DNA of 64,000 nucleotides from NCBI GenBank assembly GCA_963819715.1, contig CAWFXE010000006.1, positions 496,001 through 560,000 of the forward strand, read 5' to 3'. The translations under genes and the position numbers were made by a program. How positions within the stretch are numbered: the first letter of the stretch is position 1; each line of letters begins with the position of its first letter. The notes below the pieces were generated by a model, which worked only from the letters and a program-made list of their open reading frames with translations, ran no database searches and was not told the origin of the DNA. The DNA comes from DASUPK01 sp963819715 (GTDB taxonomy: Bacteria; Actinomycetota; Thermoleophilia; Solirubrobacterales; 70-9). Below, in pieces: positions 27,001 through 36,183 of this stretch.

Positions 27001-27498
27001 GTGGGGCCGATTTCACTCACCACCTCGATTGACGCTCCGCGCGAGCAGGTCTTCGACTTCCTCTGCGATCTCGGGGTCCGGGAGGGCTGGATCGACCATT
27101 TCGCGAGCGAGTATCGGCTCGAGCGGATCTCCGCCCAGGGACAGGGGGCGGGTGCGCGCTTCCGCGTGGACGCTCCCGCGGGTGTGCGCTACATGGAGAC
27201 GGTGGTCGCCGAGGCTGAGAGGCCGTTCCGGGTCGTCGAGCACGGGCGTGGCGGGCGCCTCGACCGCACTCCGATCCGGACTGTGTGGGAGCTGGAGGAG
27301 GGCCCGACCACCACCGTCACGCTGACCTTCTGGACGACCCCTCCGAGCCTCTTCGACCGGGTTCGCGAGATGGGGCGGACGCGATGGTGGAGGCGGCGCT
27401 GGAGCAAGGCTCTGCGCCGGATGCAGGAGATCATCGAGTCCGGCGCGACAGTGGAGCGAACCGAGGCCGCAGGCGCCGACCGCCTGCCCGTTGCATAG
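27001..27498 (+). CDS. SRPBCC-family protein
   Basis: 165 aa from GTG 27001. The START-like fold begins with LTTSIDAPREQVFDFLCDL, the typical polyketide cyclase/dehydrase or lipid-binding entry, and continues with alternating strands to a C-terminal amphipathic helix (RRWSKALRRMQEIIESG). It has no signal peptide. Likely binds a hydrophobic ligand; none can be named. Confidence 0.8.
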   Translation: MGPISLTTSIDAPREQVFDFLCDLGVREGWIDHFASEYRLERISAQGQGAGARFRVDAPAGVRYMETVVAEAERPFRVVEHGRGGRLDRTPIRTVWELEEGPTTTVTLTFWTTPPSLFDRVREMGRTRWWRRRWSKALRRMQEIIESGATVERTEAAGADRLPVA

Positions 27499-27511
27499 AC
27501 TGCGCGCCCTC

Positions 27512-28060
27512 ATGCGCCCCGGCCACAAGGGAGCCCTGGCAGCTGTGTTGGTCTGCGCCCTCGCCGTTCTCGGCGTGGCCGGCTGCGGCAACGACCTCGG
27601 CAAGGAAGCCGACGAGGGCGTGCCGATCCAGCTGGGGGACCTCAGGTTCACCGTGCAGGAGACGCGCTTCCTCAATTCCTCCCAGTCGGACGACAAGGAG
27701 TACCTGGCGGGCCAGCAGCTGCCCCCGCCCCACGGCAAGTCCTACCTCGGGGTCTTCCTGACGATCCATAACTCCGGCGACAACGCGGTCCGCGTGCCGA
27801 CCAACGCCGAGATGAGCGTCGTCGATACGACCGGCGCCGCCTATCAGTCGATCCCGAGCGACACGGACTTCGCGGCGCCGCTCGGGAGCACACTCGCCCC
27901 CGGCGCCGACGTCCCGGCGCCCGGCACGGCGGCAGCGAACGGGCCGACGCAGGGCGCCCTGATCCTCTTCCTGGTCGACGAAGGCGTCAGCGAGAGCCGG
28001 CCGCTGAAACTGGAGATCGAGTCCCAGGGCGTGACGGGCGAGATCACGCTGGACATCTAG
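27512..28060 (+). CDS. Lipoprotein with Ig-like DUF4352-style domain
   Basis: About 182 aa from ATG 27512. A basic N-terminus, a hydrophobic helix and a lipobox (LGVAGC, Cys at about residue 25) mark it as a lipoprotein on the outer face of the membrane. The rest is beta-rich with KSYLGVFLTIHNSGDNAVRVP, as in DUF4352-like extracellular immunoglobulin folds. Role unknown. A TTG at 27491 is an alternative start. Confidence 0.78.
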   Translation: MRPGHKGALAAVLVCALAVLGVAGCGNDLGKEADEGVPIQLGDLRFTVQETRFLNSSQSDDKEYLAGQQLPPPHGKSYLGVFLTIHNSGDNAVRVPTNAEMSVVDTTGAAYQSIPSDTDFAAPLGSTLAPGADVPAPGTAAANGPTQGALILFLVDEGVSESRPLKLEIESQGVTGEITLDI

Positions 28061-28069
28061 AGCGGCGCA

Positions 28070-28090
28070 CTCGCCCGCGTCACGGGCGAG
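28070..28090 (+). terminator. Hairpin after lipoprotein gene
   Basis: Perfect 8-bp stem (ctcgcccg / cgggcgag) with a 5-base loop, 10 bases past the stop; no T-run. Confidence 0.4.
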
Positions 28091-28105
28091 ACTCTGAATC
28101 TGGCA

Positions 28106-28417
28106 ATGAGGAAGACCCAGCTCCAAGCGATCCTCGTCATCGGTGGCCTTGGTGCGGCGCTGGCGCTGATTCAGCTGCTCGGCGTAGCCGGCGGAGTCGT
28201 CGGCGTGGTGCTGATGATCCTCTGCACCATCGTCACCGCCCCGGCAGCTCCGGAGCCCGACGTGGGAGGCCTCAACTGGTGGGCGCTGATCGCCGGCGGC
28301 ACAGCGCTCGCAATGATCGGCGTGCCCCTCGGCCTGGCGCTGGAGGGCCCGGGCGGCGTGCTCACTGCGGTCGGGGGAGGGATGACGCTGGTCGGCGTAG
28401 CGTTCGGGTATCCGTAA
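28106..28417 (+). CDS. Small membrane protein
   Basis: 103 aa with three or four hydrophobic helices (AILVIGGLGAALALIQLLGV, GVVGVVLMILCTIV, WWALIAGGTALAMIGVPLGLAL and a final Gly/Val-rich one). No family recognised. It has the usual codon style and its own start 46 bases after the lipoprotein gene. Confidence 0.65.
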   Translation: MRKTQLQAILVIGGLGAALALIQLLGVAGGVVGVVLMILCTIVTAPAAPEPDVGGLNWWALIAGGTALAMIGVPLGLALEGPGGVLTAVGGGMTLVGVAFGYP

Positions 28418-28434
28418 GCGGCTACCAGGCCGCT
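28417..28434 (+). terminator. Hairpin overlapping end of the small membrane gene
   Basis: Perfect stem AGCGGC / GCCGCT with a 6-base loop immediately at the stop codon; no T-run. Confidence 0.4.
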
Positions 28435-28483
28435 GCACTCAGGAGCGAAGGACGAAGCCCGTAGCGACTTGTGAGGGGCGGCC

Positions 28484-28513
28484 GCTTGTAGCCGCGTTCT
28501 GATGGCGAAGCCG
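28484..28513 (+). repeat. 30-bp dispersed repeat, copy B
   Basis: 28 of 30 bases match 625-654. This copy is intergenic, 9 bases beyond the stop of the penicillin-binding protein gene. Confidence 0.6.
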
Positions 28514-28521
28514 TCCCGCGA

Positions 28522-30381
28522 CTACAGGGCCGACCCGAGGATCTCCCGCGCGATCGGCGCCGCCGTCGTCCCGCCGTCGCCGGAAGCATCGATCAGCATC
28601 ACAGCGACCGCCAGCTTCGGTTTGCCGGCCGGAGCGAAGGCGATAAACCAGCCGTCGACGATCTGCTTGGCGGTGTCCTCCTGGCCCGGGGGCGGGGGCG
28701 GCTGGCCCGGCTTCGGGCCCAGCTCGGCGGTGCCGGTCTTGCCCGCCACCTGAATGCCCGGCAGGGCCGCCTGCGTCCCGGTGCCCTGGGTGACGACCGC
28801 CCGCATCAGGCCGGTGAGCACGCGCGCGTTGTCCTTCGAAGTGACCTCGACCGGCTTGGCCGGGCTCTTCAGGTTCGGATCCTTGACGATGTTGGTCGGG
28901 TCTCGCACGCCGTCATTTGCGACCGTCTGAGCGACTGACGCCATCCCCAGCGGAGTGGCGAGAACCTTCCCCTGACCGAAGGCGGTGACCGAGAGGTCGG
29001 TGTTGGTCGGCTCGGCCTGGAGCTCGGCGGCACTCGGGATCGTCATCTTGTTCGGTTGGGTGGTGGCCGTCGCCTGGGCGTTGTAGAGGCTCGGCGTCTG
29101 GTTGAAGCCGTAGTCCTCGGCGGTGTCGACGAGACGGTTGGCGCCGACCTTGACCCCGAGTGGCGCGAACACGCTGTTGCACGAGTCGGCGAACGCCTCC
29201 ACGAACGTGCCGCCGCAGACCTCGTCGTGCGCGTTGTGGACCACGCGAGCGCCGGAGTCCGGGTCGGGGTTGATCTCGGTGACGTGCGGGAACGTGTCGC
29301 TGAGCTTCACATCGTGGCCCTCGAGTGCCGCGGTCGTGGTGATCACCTTGAAGGTCGAACCTGGGGGCTGGGGCGAGCTGTAGGCGGAGCCGGCGAGAGC
29401 GAGCACATTGCCGTTGCGCGCGTTGAGGACGACCGCGCCGCCCGACTGGCCGCCGAGCGCGTTCACGGTCGTCGACTGGAGCCTGGGGTCGATCGTGGTC
29501 CGAACCGGTATCCCCGGCGTGCCGTGGGCGGTCGCCAGGACCCGGCCCTGTGTCCCGGCCGGGACGTCTGGCAGCGGAGTGCCCTCCTTGACGGCGAGCA
29601 ATTGGCCGCTCGGCTGGCCCGAGAGCCTCGCGTTGAAAGCCAGCTCCAAGCCGCTCACACCGGTGCTCTGATTCGACGGGTAGCCGGCCTTCTGCAGCTT
29701 CGCCTGCTCCTCGGAATCCGGCTGACCCGTCTCACCCGCGACGTCGATCGCGTCGGTGCCGAGCGGGGAGCTGCGGTCGTCGACCGGGCCGGTTGCGAGC
29801 GCCACCCCGTGCCGAGCCATGATGGCCGCCCGCCGCCCGACGGTGAGGCGCCGGCCTACCCGCTCGTCCGTCGCCAGGCCGGGGAAGGTCAGGCTTGGGT
29901 TCCAGGCGACCTTGCCGCCATCGAGCGGCAGCCGCACCACGCCGTCGACCTTGCCGAACAGCCGCGTGCCGACGCCGACGTTGACGTCCACGACGTCGGT
30001 GCCGTTGGCGCTCTTGGGCCCGTTGGCGTCGCCCGGGTCGATCGAGGTCGCGGTCGATGCTTCCTGCGCGCCCAGGTAGGCGCTCTGGAGGTCCGAGGCC
30101 GTGTACTGGGCCTGCGCGGCGTCCGAGAGCTCATTGTGCATCGCTGCGAAGTCCTGGTCGGCCCAGTCCCTGACGAAGCGCTCGGCCATGTCCTGCTCGG
30201 GGCTGCCCGCCGAGCTGACCACCCCGAAGATGAACGCGATCAGCGCCACGACGGCCAGCGGAATCCCGCGCTGGCGCAGGCGCCTCTGGCGTTCGCTGAG
30301 GGGTCCTCGCTGCGCTCGGGGTGGCCGAATCGGCCGCCTGGGGGGTCGAGCCTCCCCATCGCGGGTCCGTGACCGTGTCAC
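28522..30381 (-). CDS. Penicillin-binding transpeptidase (class B, MecA-N-like)
   Basis: About 619 aa from GTG 30381, with GTG 30393 possible. A basic N-terminus and one TM helix (about residues 40-57) lead to an NTF2-like MecA_N domain (MAERFVRDWADQDFAAMHNEL), a dimerisation region, and a transpeptidase domain with the catalytic SxxK in PGSTFKVI, the SxN in ADSCNSVFA and the KTG in VAGKTGTAE. It should cross-link peptidoglycan in the periplasm-like space. It is divergent from the MarP-like protease with a 54-base gap. Confidence 0.92.
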   Translation of the reverse strand: MTRSRTRDGEARPPRRPIRPPRAQRGPLSERQRRLRQRGIPLAVVALIAFIFGVVSSAGSPEQDMAERFVRDWADQDFAAMHNELSDAAQAQYTASDLQSAYLGAQEASTATSIDPGDANGPKSANGTDVVDVNVGVGTRLFGKVDGVVRLPLDGGKVAWNPSLTFPGLATDERVGRRLTVGRRAAIMARHGVALATGPVDDRSSPLGTDAIDVAGETGQPDSEEQAKLQKAGYPSNQSTGVSGLELAFNARLSGQPSGQLLAVKEGTPLPDVPAGTQGRVLATAHGTPGIPVRTTIDPRLQSTTVNALGGQSGGAVVLNARNGNVLALAGSAYSSPQPPGSTFKVITTTAALEGHDVKLSDTFPHVTEINPDPDSGARVVHNAHDEVCGGTFVEAFADSCNSVFAPLGVKVGANRLVDTAEDYGFNQTPSLYNAQATATTQPNKMTIPSAAELQAEPTNTDLSVTAFGQGKVLATPLGMASVAQTVANDGVRDPTNIVKDPNLKSPAKPVEVTSKDNARVLTGLMRAVVTQGTGTQAALPGIQVAGKTGTAELGPKPGQPPPPPGQEDTAKQIVDGWFIAFAPAGKPKLAVAVMLIDASGDGGTTAAPIAREILGSAL

Positions 30382-30435
30382 GGGCGGGTTCACCTGCGCA
30401 AAGTTAGTCCTTCGTACGCTTGTATTCGGGAAACC

Positions 30436-31596
30436 GTGACCGGCCTCGACTGGCTGATCGTGGCCTTTGCGCTGCTGATGGGCGTCTGGGGCTACCAACA
30501 GGGACTGATCGTCGGCCTGCTCAGCCTGGGCGGCTTCGCGGTCGGCGCGTTCCTGGGCAGCCGGCTCGGGCCCGCGCTGCTTCCGGACGGCTCCCACTCG
30601 CCATATGCGCCCGCCACGGCGCTCGCCGGCGCTCTCCTGATCGGTGGGATCGTCGCGGTCTCGCTTGAGGAGGTGGCCCTGACGGTGCGCCGGCGGCTTC
30701 TCGGGCCGTACGGAAGGCGGCGGGGCCTCACCATCGCCGAGTCAAGCGGCGGCGCCCTGCTCCTCGTCGCGCTCGCCCTGGGCCTCGCGTGGCTGTTCGG
30801 CGCGGTTGCGCTGAATGCCCCCGGCGCGAAGAGCCTGCGCACGGCCGTCCAGCGCTCGGCGATCCTGAAGGCCCTCAACGACACCTTCCCGCCGTCGAGC
30901 TCGCTGATCAACGCCCTGCACCGGATCGACCCGCGGGTGGCGGTCCAGGGACCAAGCCCGGACGTCCCGGCGCCGGACTCCAAGATCGCCCACGACCCCG
31001 AGGTGCAGGCCGCGGGCGACAGCGTGGTCAGGGTGCTCGGCACGGCGTGCGGGCTGGGAGTCGAGGGCTCGGGCTGGATCGCCGGGCCGGACCTCGTGGT
31101 GACCAATGCGCACGTGGTCGCGGGCGAGAGCGACACCACCGTCACCCCCGCCGGCTCTACGACGTCGCTGGATGCCATACCGGTCCACTACGACCCCGAG
31201 AACGATCTCTCTCTCCTCCGCGTGAACGGTCTTGGCGGCAGTTCGCTCGCCTTCGCACCAGAGGTGGAGAGCGGCACCCCCGGCGCGGTGCTCGGCTATC
31301 CGGAGAACGGCCCGTTCACGATCGCGCCGGCCCGCGTCGGGGCGACGGGTCCGGTGCTCACCGAGGACTCCTACGGCCGCGGGCCCATCACGCGGGAGCT
31401 CACAGCGCTTCGCGGGGAGGTTCGGAGCGGTAACTCGGGCGGCCCGCTTGTGGACGGCTCCGGCCGGGTGATGGGCACGGTCTTCGCGTCGACCACCCAG
31501 GGCAAGCCGGGTGGCTACGCCGTGCCGAACGACGTGGTGGCCGGGGCGCTGAGCGATTCGACCGGCGAGGTGGACACGGGCGCCTGCACGAGCTGA
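30436..31596 (+). CDS. MarP-like CvpA plus trypsin-type membrane serine protease
   Basis: 386 aa from GTG 30436. About 160 N-terminal residues form four TM helices of the CvpA type, followed by an extracytoplasmic chymotrypsin-fold protease with the triad His in VVTNAHVVAG, Asp in YDPENDLSLL and Ser in VRSGNSGGPLVD. The same layout is found in mycobacterial MarP, a periplasmic protease for acid and oxidative stress survival that acts on cell-wall hydrolases. Its pairing with a cell-wall transpeptidase gene fits that role. Confidence 0.9.
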   Translation: MTGLDWLIVAFALLMGVWGYQQGLIVGLLSLGGFAVGAFLGSRLGPALLPDGSHSPYAPATALAGALLIGGIVAVSLEEVALTVRRRLLGPYGRRRGLTIAESSGGALLLVALALGLAWLFGAVALNAPGAKSLRTAVQRSAILKALNDTFPPSSSLINALHRIDPRVAVQGPSPDVPAPDSKIAHDPEVQAAGDSVVRVLGTACGLGVEGSGWIAGPDLVVTNAHVVAGESDTTVTPAGSTTSLDAIPVHYDPENDLSLLRVNGLGGSSLAFAPEVESGTPGAVLGYPENGPFTIAPARVGATGPVLTEDSYGRGPITRELTALRGEVRSGNSGGPLVDGSGRVMGTVFASTTQGKPGGYAVPNDVVAGALSDSTGEVDTGACTS

Positions 31597-31612
31597 CCTC
31601 GGTTGGCCAGCC

Positions 31613-31627
31613 CTTACGATCGGTAAG
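31613..31627. promoter_or_regulatory. Palindrome before the HxlR gene, likely autoregulatory site
   Basis: CTTAC-N5-GTAAG, a perfect 5-bp inverted repeat 12 bases ahead of the GTG start. HxlR-type regulators commonly bind such sites at their own promoters. Confidence 0.45.
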
Positions 31628-31638
31628 CTTGAAGGGCA

Positions 31639-31992
31639 GTGAAAACGCAGTCCGGCACTGGCCCCGCCGGGGGGGTGGCCAAGCCAAGACAAGTGTGTCG
31701 GCATTACCACGGGGCCGTGGAACTGATCGGGCGCCGCTGGGCGGGCGCCATCCTCTACGCGCTGACCCACGGCCCCCTCCACTTCGCCGAGCTCAAGGAG
31801 TCCGTCCCCGGCATGTCGGACCGCCTCCTCTCCTGCCGCCTGAAGGAGCTCGAGAAGGCCGGCCTCGTCCAGCGGGAGGTCCAGCCCGGCAACCGGGTGC
31901 GGGTGAGCTACGAGCTCACCGACAAGGGCCACTCGCTCGAGCCCGTGATGGGCGAGCTGCGCGACTGGGCCCGCCGCTGGCACCGGGCCTGA
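31639..31992 (+). CDS. HxlR-family transcriptional regulator
   Basis: 117 aa from GTG 31639. Winged-helix HxlR signature: CRHYHGAVELIGRRWAGAILYAL, then HFAELKESVPGMSDRLLSCRLKELEKAGLV and the wing RVSYELTDKG. The N-terminal Cys (QVCRHY) is a place where some family members sense oxidants or electrophiles. The target is unknown; neighbours on both sides are in other transcription units. Confidence 0.92.
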   Translation: MKTQSGTGPAGGVAKPRQVCRHYHGAVELIGRRWAGAILYALTHGPLHFAELKESVPGMSDRLLSCRLKELEKAGLVQREVQPGNRVRVSYELTDKGHSLEPVMGELRDWARRWHRA

Positions 31993-32574
31993 CTACCAGT
32001 CGCGCGGGTTGCCGTCCGGGATGTTGTCGATCACCAGTGTCGCCTCATGCCGGACCACCGGATACGGGGTCGTGGCGAGGTAGTGATCCAGCTCGCCCGG
32101 GCCGAGTGACTCGAAGCCGCGCTCGACGGCGGCCGCGTAGGTGGCGAGGATGATCGAGTCCCCGGGCGGCTCCGGCGCGAAGTGGAACTCCTTCGCCGTG
32201 TAGGTGACGATCCGCTCGGGGAGGTCCTCGCCCTCGACGAGGCCGCTGACGTCGACCCTGTCGTAGCGAATTTCCCTGATGTCGAGGCGGTCGAGCTCGG
32301 CGTCGGTGAGCTCGATGACCACGCCGTTGACGGGCCCGGCCTCGTCCTCGCCCTGCTCGATGTTGAGCCCGAGGATCCACTCCGGTCGCCAACCCTCGGC
32401 GCACTCGAAGGTCTTCTCGCAGGTCAGGTTGTCCCGGCGCTGGGAGAAGCGACGGCGCCAGTCGCGCAGCCGCGCGAGCCGCATCTCGCCCGCGGGACGG
32501 CCCAGCGTCATCGAGGCGCTCTCGTCAAGGACGAGGGAGCCGTAGCCGAACAGGCCAAGTCGGGACTCGCTCAC
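31993..32574 (-). CDS. Gamma-glutamylcyclotransferase-like protein
   Basis: 193 aa from GTG 32574, which overlaps the corrected stop of the helicase-nuclease gene upstream (GTGA). The GGCT fold shows the substrate loop LFGYGSLVLDE at the N-terminus and a likely catalytic acid in the NGVVIELTDAELDRLD region. It would release 5-oxoproline from gamma-glutamyl compounds or act as a related amine cyclotransferase. An uncorrected reading would fuse it to the helicase; that fusion is an artefact of the frameshift. Confidence 0.83.
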   Translation of the reverse strand: MSESRLGLFGYGSLVLDESASMTLGRPAGEMRLARLRDWRRRFSQRRDNLTCEKTFECAEGWRPEWILGLNIEQGEDEAGPVNGVVIELTDAELDRLDIREIRYDRVDVSGLVEGEDLPERIVTYTAKEFHFAPEPPGDSIILATYAAAVERGFESLGPGELDHYLATTPYPVVRHEATLVIDNIPDGNPRDW

Positions 32575-35500
32575 TCGCCCTCCAGCAGACTGAGCTGCGG
32601 CTCGCCCTCGCTCTCGCCCGTGCCGATCGGCGGTTCGGGCGACTCGCGCATGGTCTCGGCCTTGCCGTGGCTGCAGAGGCGCTCGCGAGCCGGGCAGTCG
32701 AGGCAGAGGGCGCGGTGCGGGCGGTTCGTGACCTCGAAGTCGCCCGGCGGCCAGCCTGGCCAGCACCGCCTCGATCCGGCCGCGGGCGGCCTCGAGCTCG
32801 GCCTCGCCGAAGCGCTCCGTCACCGCCGGGTCCGGACGCTCGAGGAAGACGTAGGCGGTCTCGACCGGCGTACCCCGAGCGGCTGCGGCGAGCGCGTAGA
32901 GGTCGCGCTGGACCGAGTAGCGCGAGACGATCTGCTCGGGATCCCGGTCGCGCAGGCGATCGGTCTTGTAGTCGACCACCAGCACCGAGCCGTCGGCACG
33001 CTCCACCAGGAGATCGATCGATCCTCGTACCAGAGTGCCGGCGACTGAGAGGACGAAGGGAACCTCGGCCCCCACCCGCGCGTCTCCGATCTCCTCGCGG
33101 AGAGTTGACCCCAGGAAGGCCTTGGAGAGATCGAGTGCCATCGCGACCTGCTCATCGCCCGCGTCGAGCCCCTGTTCGCGGAGCGCCTGCACGGCCCGGC
33201 TCTCATCGGGCTCGCGCCAGCGGTTGCGCGCGCTCCATTCGAGCAGGGCGTGAACCGCCACGCCGGGGCCGAAGCGGCGGCGAAGCTCCGGGCCGACCGC
33301 CTCCTCGCCGTCGCCCCCGGCCGCCAGCTCGGGCTCGCCGATGCCGAGCACGCGCTCGACGTAGAAGCGGTAGGCGCAGTTCTCGTAGCTCGACAACGCC
33401 GAATAGGAGAGGCCACCGATCAGGGCGGGAGGGACGTCCGGACGCGACAGCGGAGGATTCTCTGCTGAGGACGGCTCCGCCGGCGCATCGGGTTCATGCG
33501 GTGCGAGCAGCGCGGCGCCGACTCCGGGGCCGGGCTCGCTGACCTCGACGAGAAGCCTCCCGCCCGGGTGACCGTCACCGGCCGGGGTCAGCTCGATCTC
33601 GCGAGCGGTGGGATCGCCATCGAGCAGGGAGCGGATCAGCTGCAGCGCGATCGGCTTGCGGGCATCGATCTCCTTCTTCAGGGCGTTCGGGGTGTAGGTC
33701 CCGCTGAGCAGCAGGCGCCGTTTCGCCCGTGTGGCCGCAACGTAGGCGAGTCGCGCCTCCTCCTCGGCGTCGCGTTCGGCCGCGAGCTCGGTGAGCTCCT
33801 GGTAGTGGTGGAGCCGCTCGGCCGGGCGGCCGAGGCGTCCGAGCTGGACGCCGACCCTGGCCAGCTCGCCGCCCTCCGGTCCCTCTTCGCCCGGGCGCAC
33901 TCGAAGAGGAGACCAGCCGAGCTGCAGCTTCCGGCCGAGGTCCGCGACCGCCACGACGTCGAACTCGAGTCCCTTCGCACCGTGGACGGTCATCACCCGG
34001 ACGCCGGCGTGACCCTCGGCGCGGGTGGCGGCCTCCGCCTCCCGGTCCCGGCTGTTCGCCCGCGTCTCCAGGTACTCGAGGAAGGCGCCGAGGTCCGGGC
34101 CCTCGCTCGCCTCGAACTCCCGGGCGAGCCTCATCAGCTTGCGCACGTTCGCCCAGCGCGCCTCCCCGTCACGTCGTCGCAGCGTGGCGAGGTCGTATCC
34201 GAACGAGGTCGCCGTCCGCTCGACGAGCGACTCCAGCCCGCCTTCCGTGGAGTGGTCGCGCAGCTCGCCGAGGATCCCGGCGAACCGCTCGATCCGCTCG
34301 AGCTCCTCGGCCGGAATCAGCGCCGCGGCCTCCGGGTCACCGCGCTCGACCTCTCCCTTCTCGACCAGATCCGTCACCAGTGGCCAGATGTGATTGAAGA
34401 GCTCGCGCCCGTCCTCGCCCTCGACGGTGGCGGCGCGGCGAAGCAGCCAGAGCGTGTCTGGGAGGACCGCGCAGGCCGGCGAGGCGAGCGCCCCGAACAG
34501 CGCCTCGTCGTCGAGGGGGTTCGCGATCACGGCCAGCAGGCAGCGGAGATCGTCGATCTGCTGCTGGGACCAGAAGCCGCGGCCACCGACGACATAGGGG
34601 TCGAGTCCCGCGTCCGTCAAGGCTGTCTCCAGGGCCGCGACGTGAGTGAACGCGCGGAGCAGGACGACGATCCCCGCAGGGTCCTCACCCTCGTCTACAA
34701 GCTCGCGCAGCCGGCCCGCCAGGCGCCTCGCCTCGGCGACCTTCGAGCCGGAGCTCGGGTCGTCCGGCAGGCGCGGAAGCTCGGTCTCCTCGGCCTCCCA
34801 GCCCTTGCGGTCGTCGACGGTGAGGAGGAGCTCCACCGGGGCCGCTCCCTCCGGATGGTCGACAAAGGCGGTGAGGGGCTCGAAGCCCGGGAGCAGTTCC
34901 CGCCCGATCGCGTTGGTGGCGGCGACGAGCCCCGGCGCCGCCCGGAAGTTGCCGGTCAGGGGCAGCGCTTCGCCATTCGACTCGTCGCCCTCCTCGAAGC
35001 GGCGGTGCTGCTCTCGGTAGACCTCGACGTCCGCGTGGCGGAAGCCGTAGATCGACTGGAACTCGTCCCCAACGAGGAACAGACGAGTATCCGGGCCGCG
35101 CAGTTGCTCGATCAGCCGCAGCTGAAGGCCGTTCGTGTCCTGGAACTCGTCGACCATCAGGTGCGCGAACTGCTCGCGATAGCGCTCGCGCAACGGCTCG
35201 GACGAGCTCAGGAGCTCCACCGTCTTCAGCTGCAGGTCCTCGAAGTCGAGCGCCGCCCGGTCGGCCTTGAGCTCCTCGTAGCGCGCCCCGAAGCGGACGA
35301 CCAGCTCGCGGAGCTGCTCGTACGCGGGACCGAGTACGTGAGCCGCCACCGCGGCCTGGGCCCGCCGGAGCGCGGCCGTGTAGCGCTCGCAGGCCTCGCC
35401 CTTGAAGGCCTTCGCCCCCGACTTGATCTCGAGCCCACGGAGCCGATCGAGCAGCTCCTCCTCGAGCGGGGCCGCCGGATCCAGCGCCATCGCGGCGGCG

Positions 35501-36183
35501 ATTCGCTCGCGGCTGGCCACGCCCTGGCCGCTGGCCTCCTCGCATTCGGCGTGAGCCTCGCCCGCCGCCTCGATCAAGCCCTGCATCGCCGTCGCGGTGT
35601 CCGGCGGAGCAAGTTCGGGCAGCTCCGGCCGCGGATCGCCGTGGCTGCGGAGCTCGTCGTAGGCGCCGCGGGTCATCTCCAGGAGCGTGCGGCGGCGGTT
35701 GGCGGCCGCCAGCTCGAGGGCCTCGGGTTCCTCGGTCGCCACCAGGGCCTCGAGCGCCGAGTCGAAGGCGCGCGCGGCGAGTCGCTCGGCCTCCGCCTCG
35801 TCAACCACCCTGAAGCGCGGATCGATCCCGGCCGCTGCCGGATGGGACGCGAGCACGCGGCGACAGAAGCCGTGGATCGTCGAGATCCAGGCCCGCTCGA
35901 TTCCCTCGAGAGCCTCCTCCAGCGCTTCGAGCTGCTCGCCCTCCGCTCCGCGGACGCGCGCCGCGAGCTCCTCGCGGATCCGTCGCCGGAGCTGGTCGGC
36001 TGCCCGCTCCGTGAAGGTGAAGGCGAGGATGCGGGTCGCGCCGACCTCGGGATCGAGCGCGGCGGCGCAGAAGCGCTCGACGAGCACCGTCGTCTTCCCG
36101 GTGCCGGCGCCGGCGCGGAGGAAGACATCCCGCTCGCGGCTCTCGACTGCCGCGCTCTGCTGCGCGGTTCGCTCGGCGCTCAT
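32571..36183 (-). pseudogene. AddA/AdnB-like UvrD helicase with Fe-S RecB nuclease, frameshifted near C-terminus
   Basis: About 1203 aa once one G is removed from the minus-strand GGG at 32745-32743. Superfamily 1 motor: Walker A RAGAGTGKTT, motif II HLMVDEFQDT, motif III VGDEFQSIYGFR, motif V TVHGAKGLEFD, motif VI YVAATRAKRRL. C-terminal nuclease: NCAYRFY, then DLL and VVDYKTD; the shifted tail supplies CLDCPARERLC, completing a four-Cys Fe-S cluster. It should unwind and resect DNA double-strand breaks with the partner encoded upstream (ATGA overlap). Only the frameshift suggests a broken gene. Confidence 0.88.
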
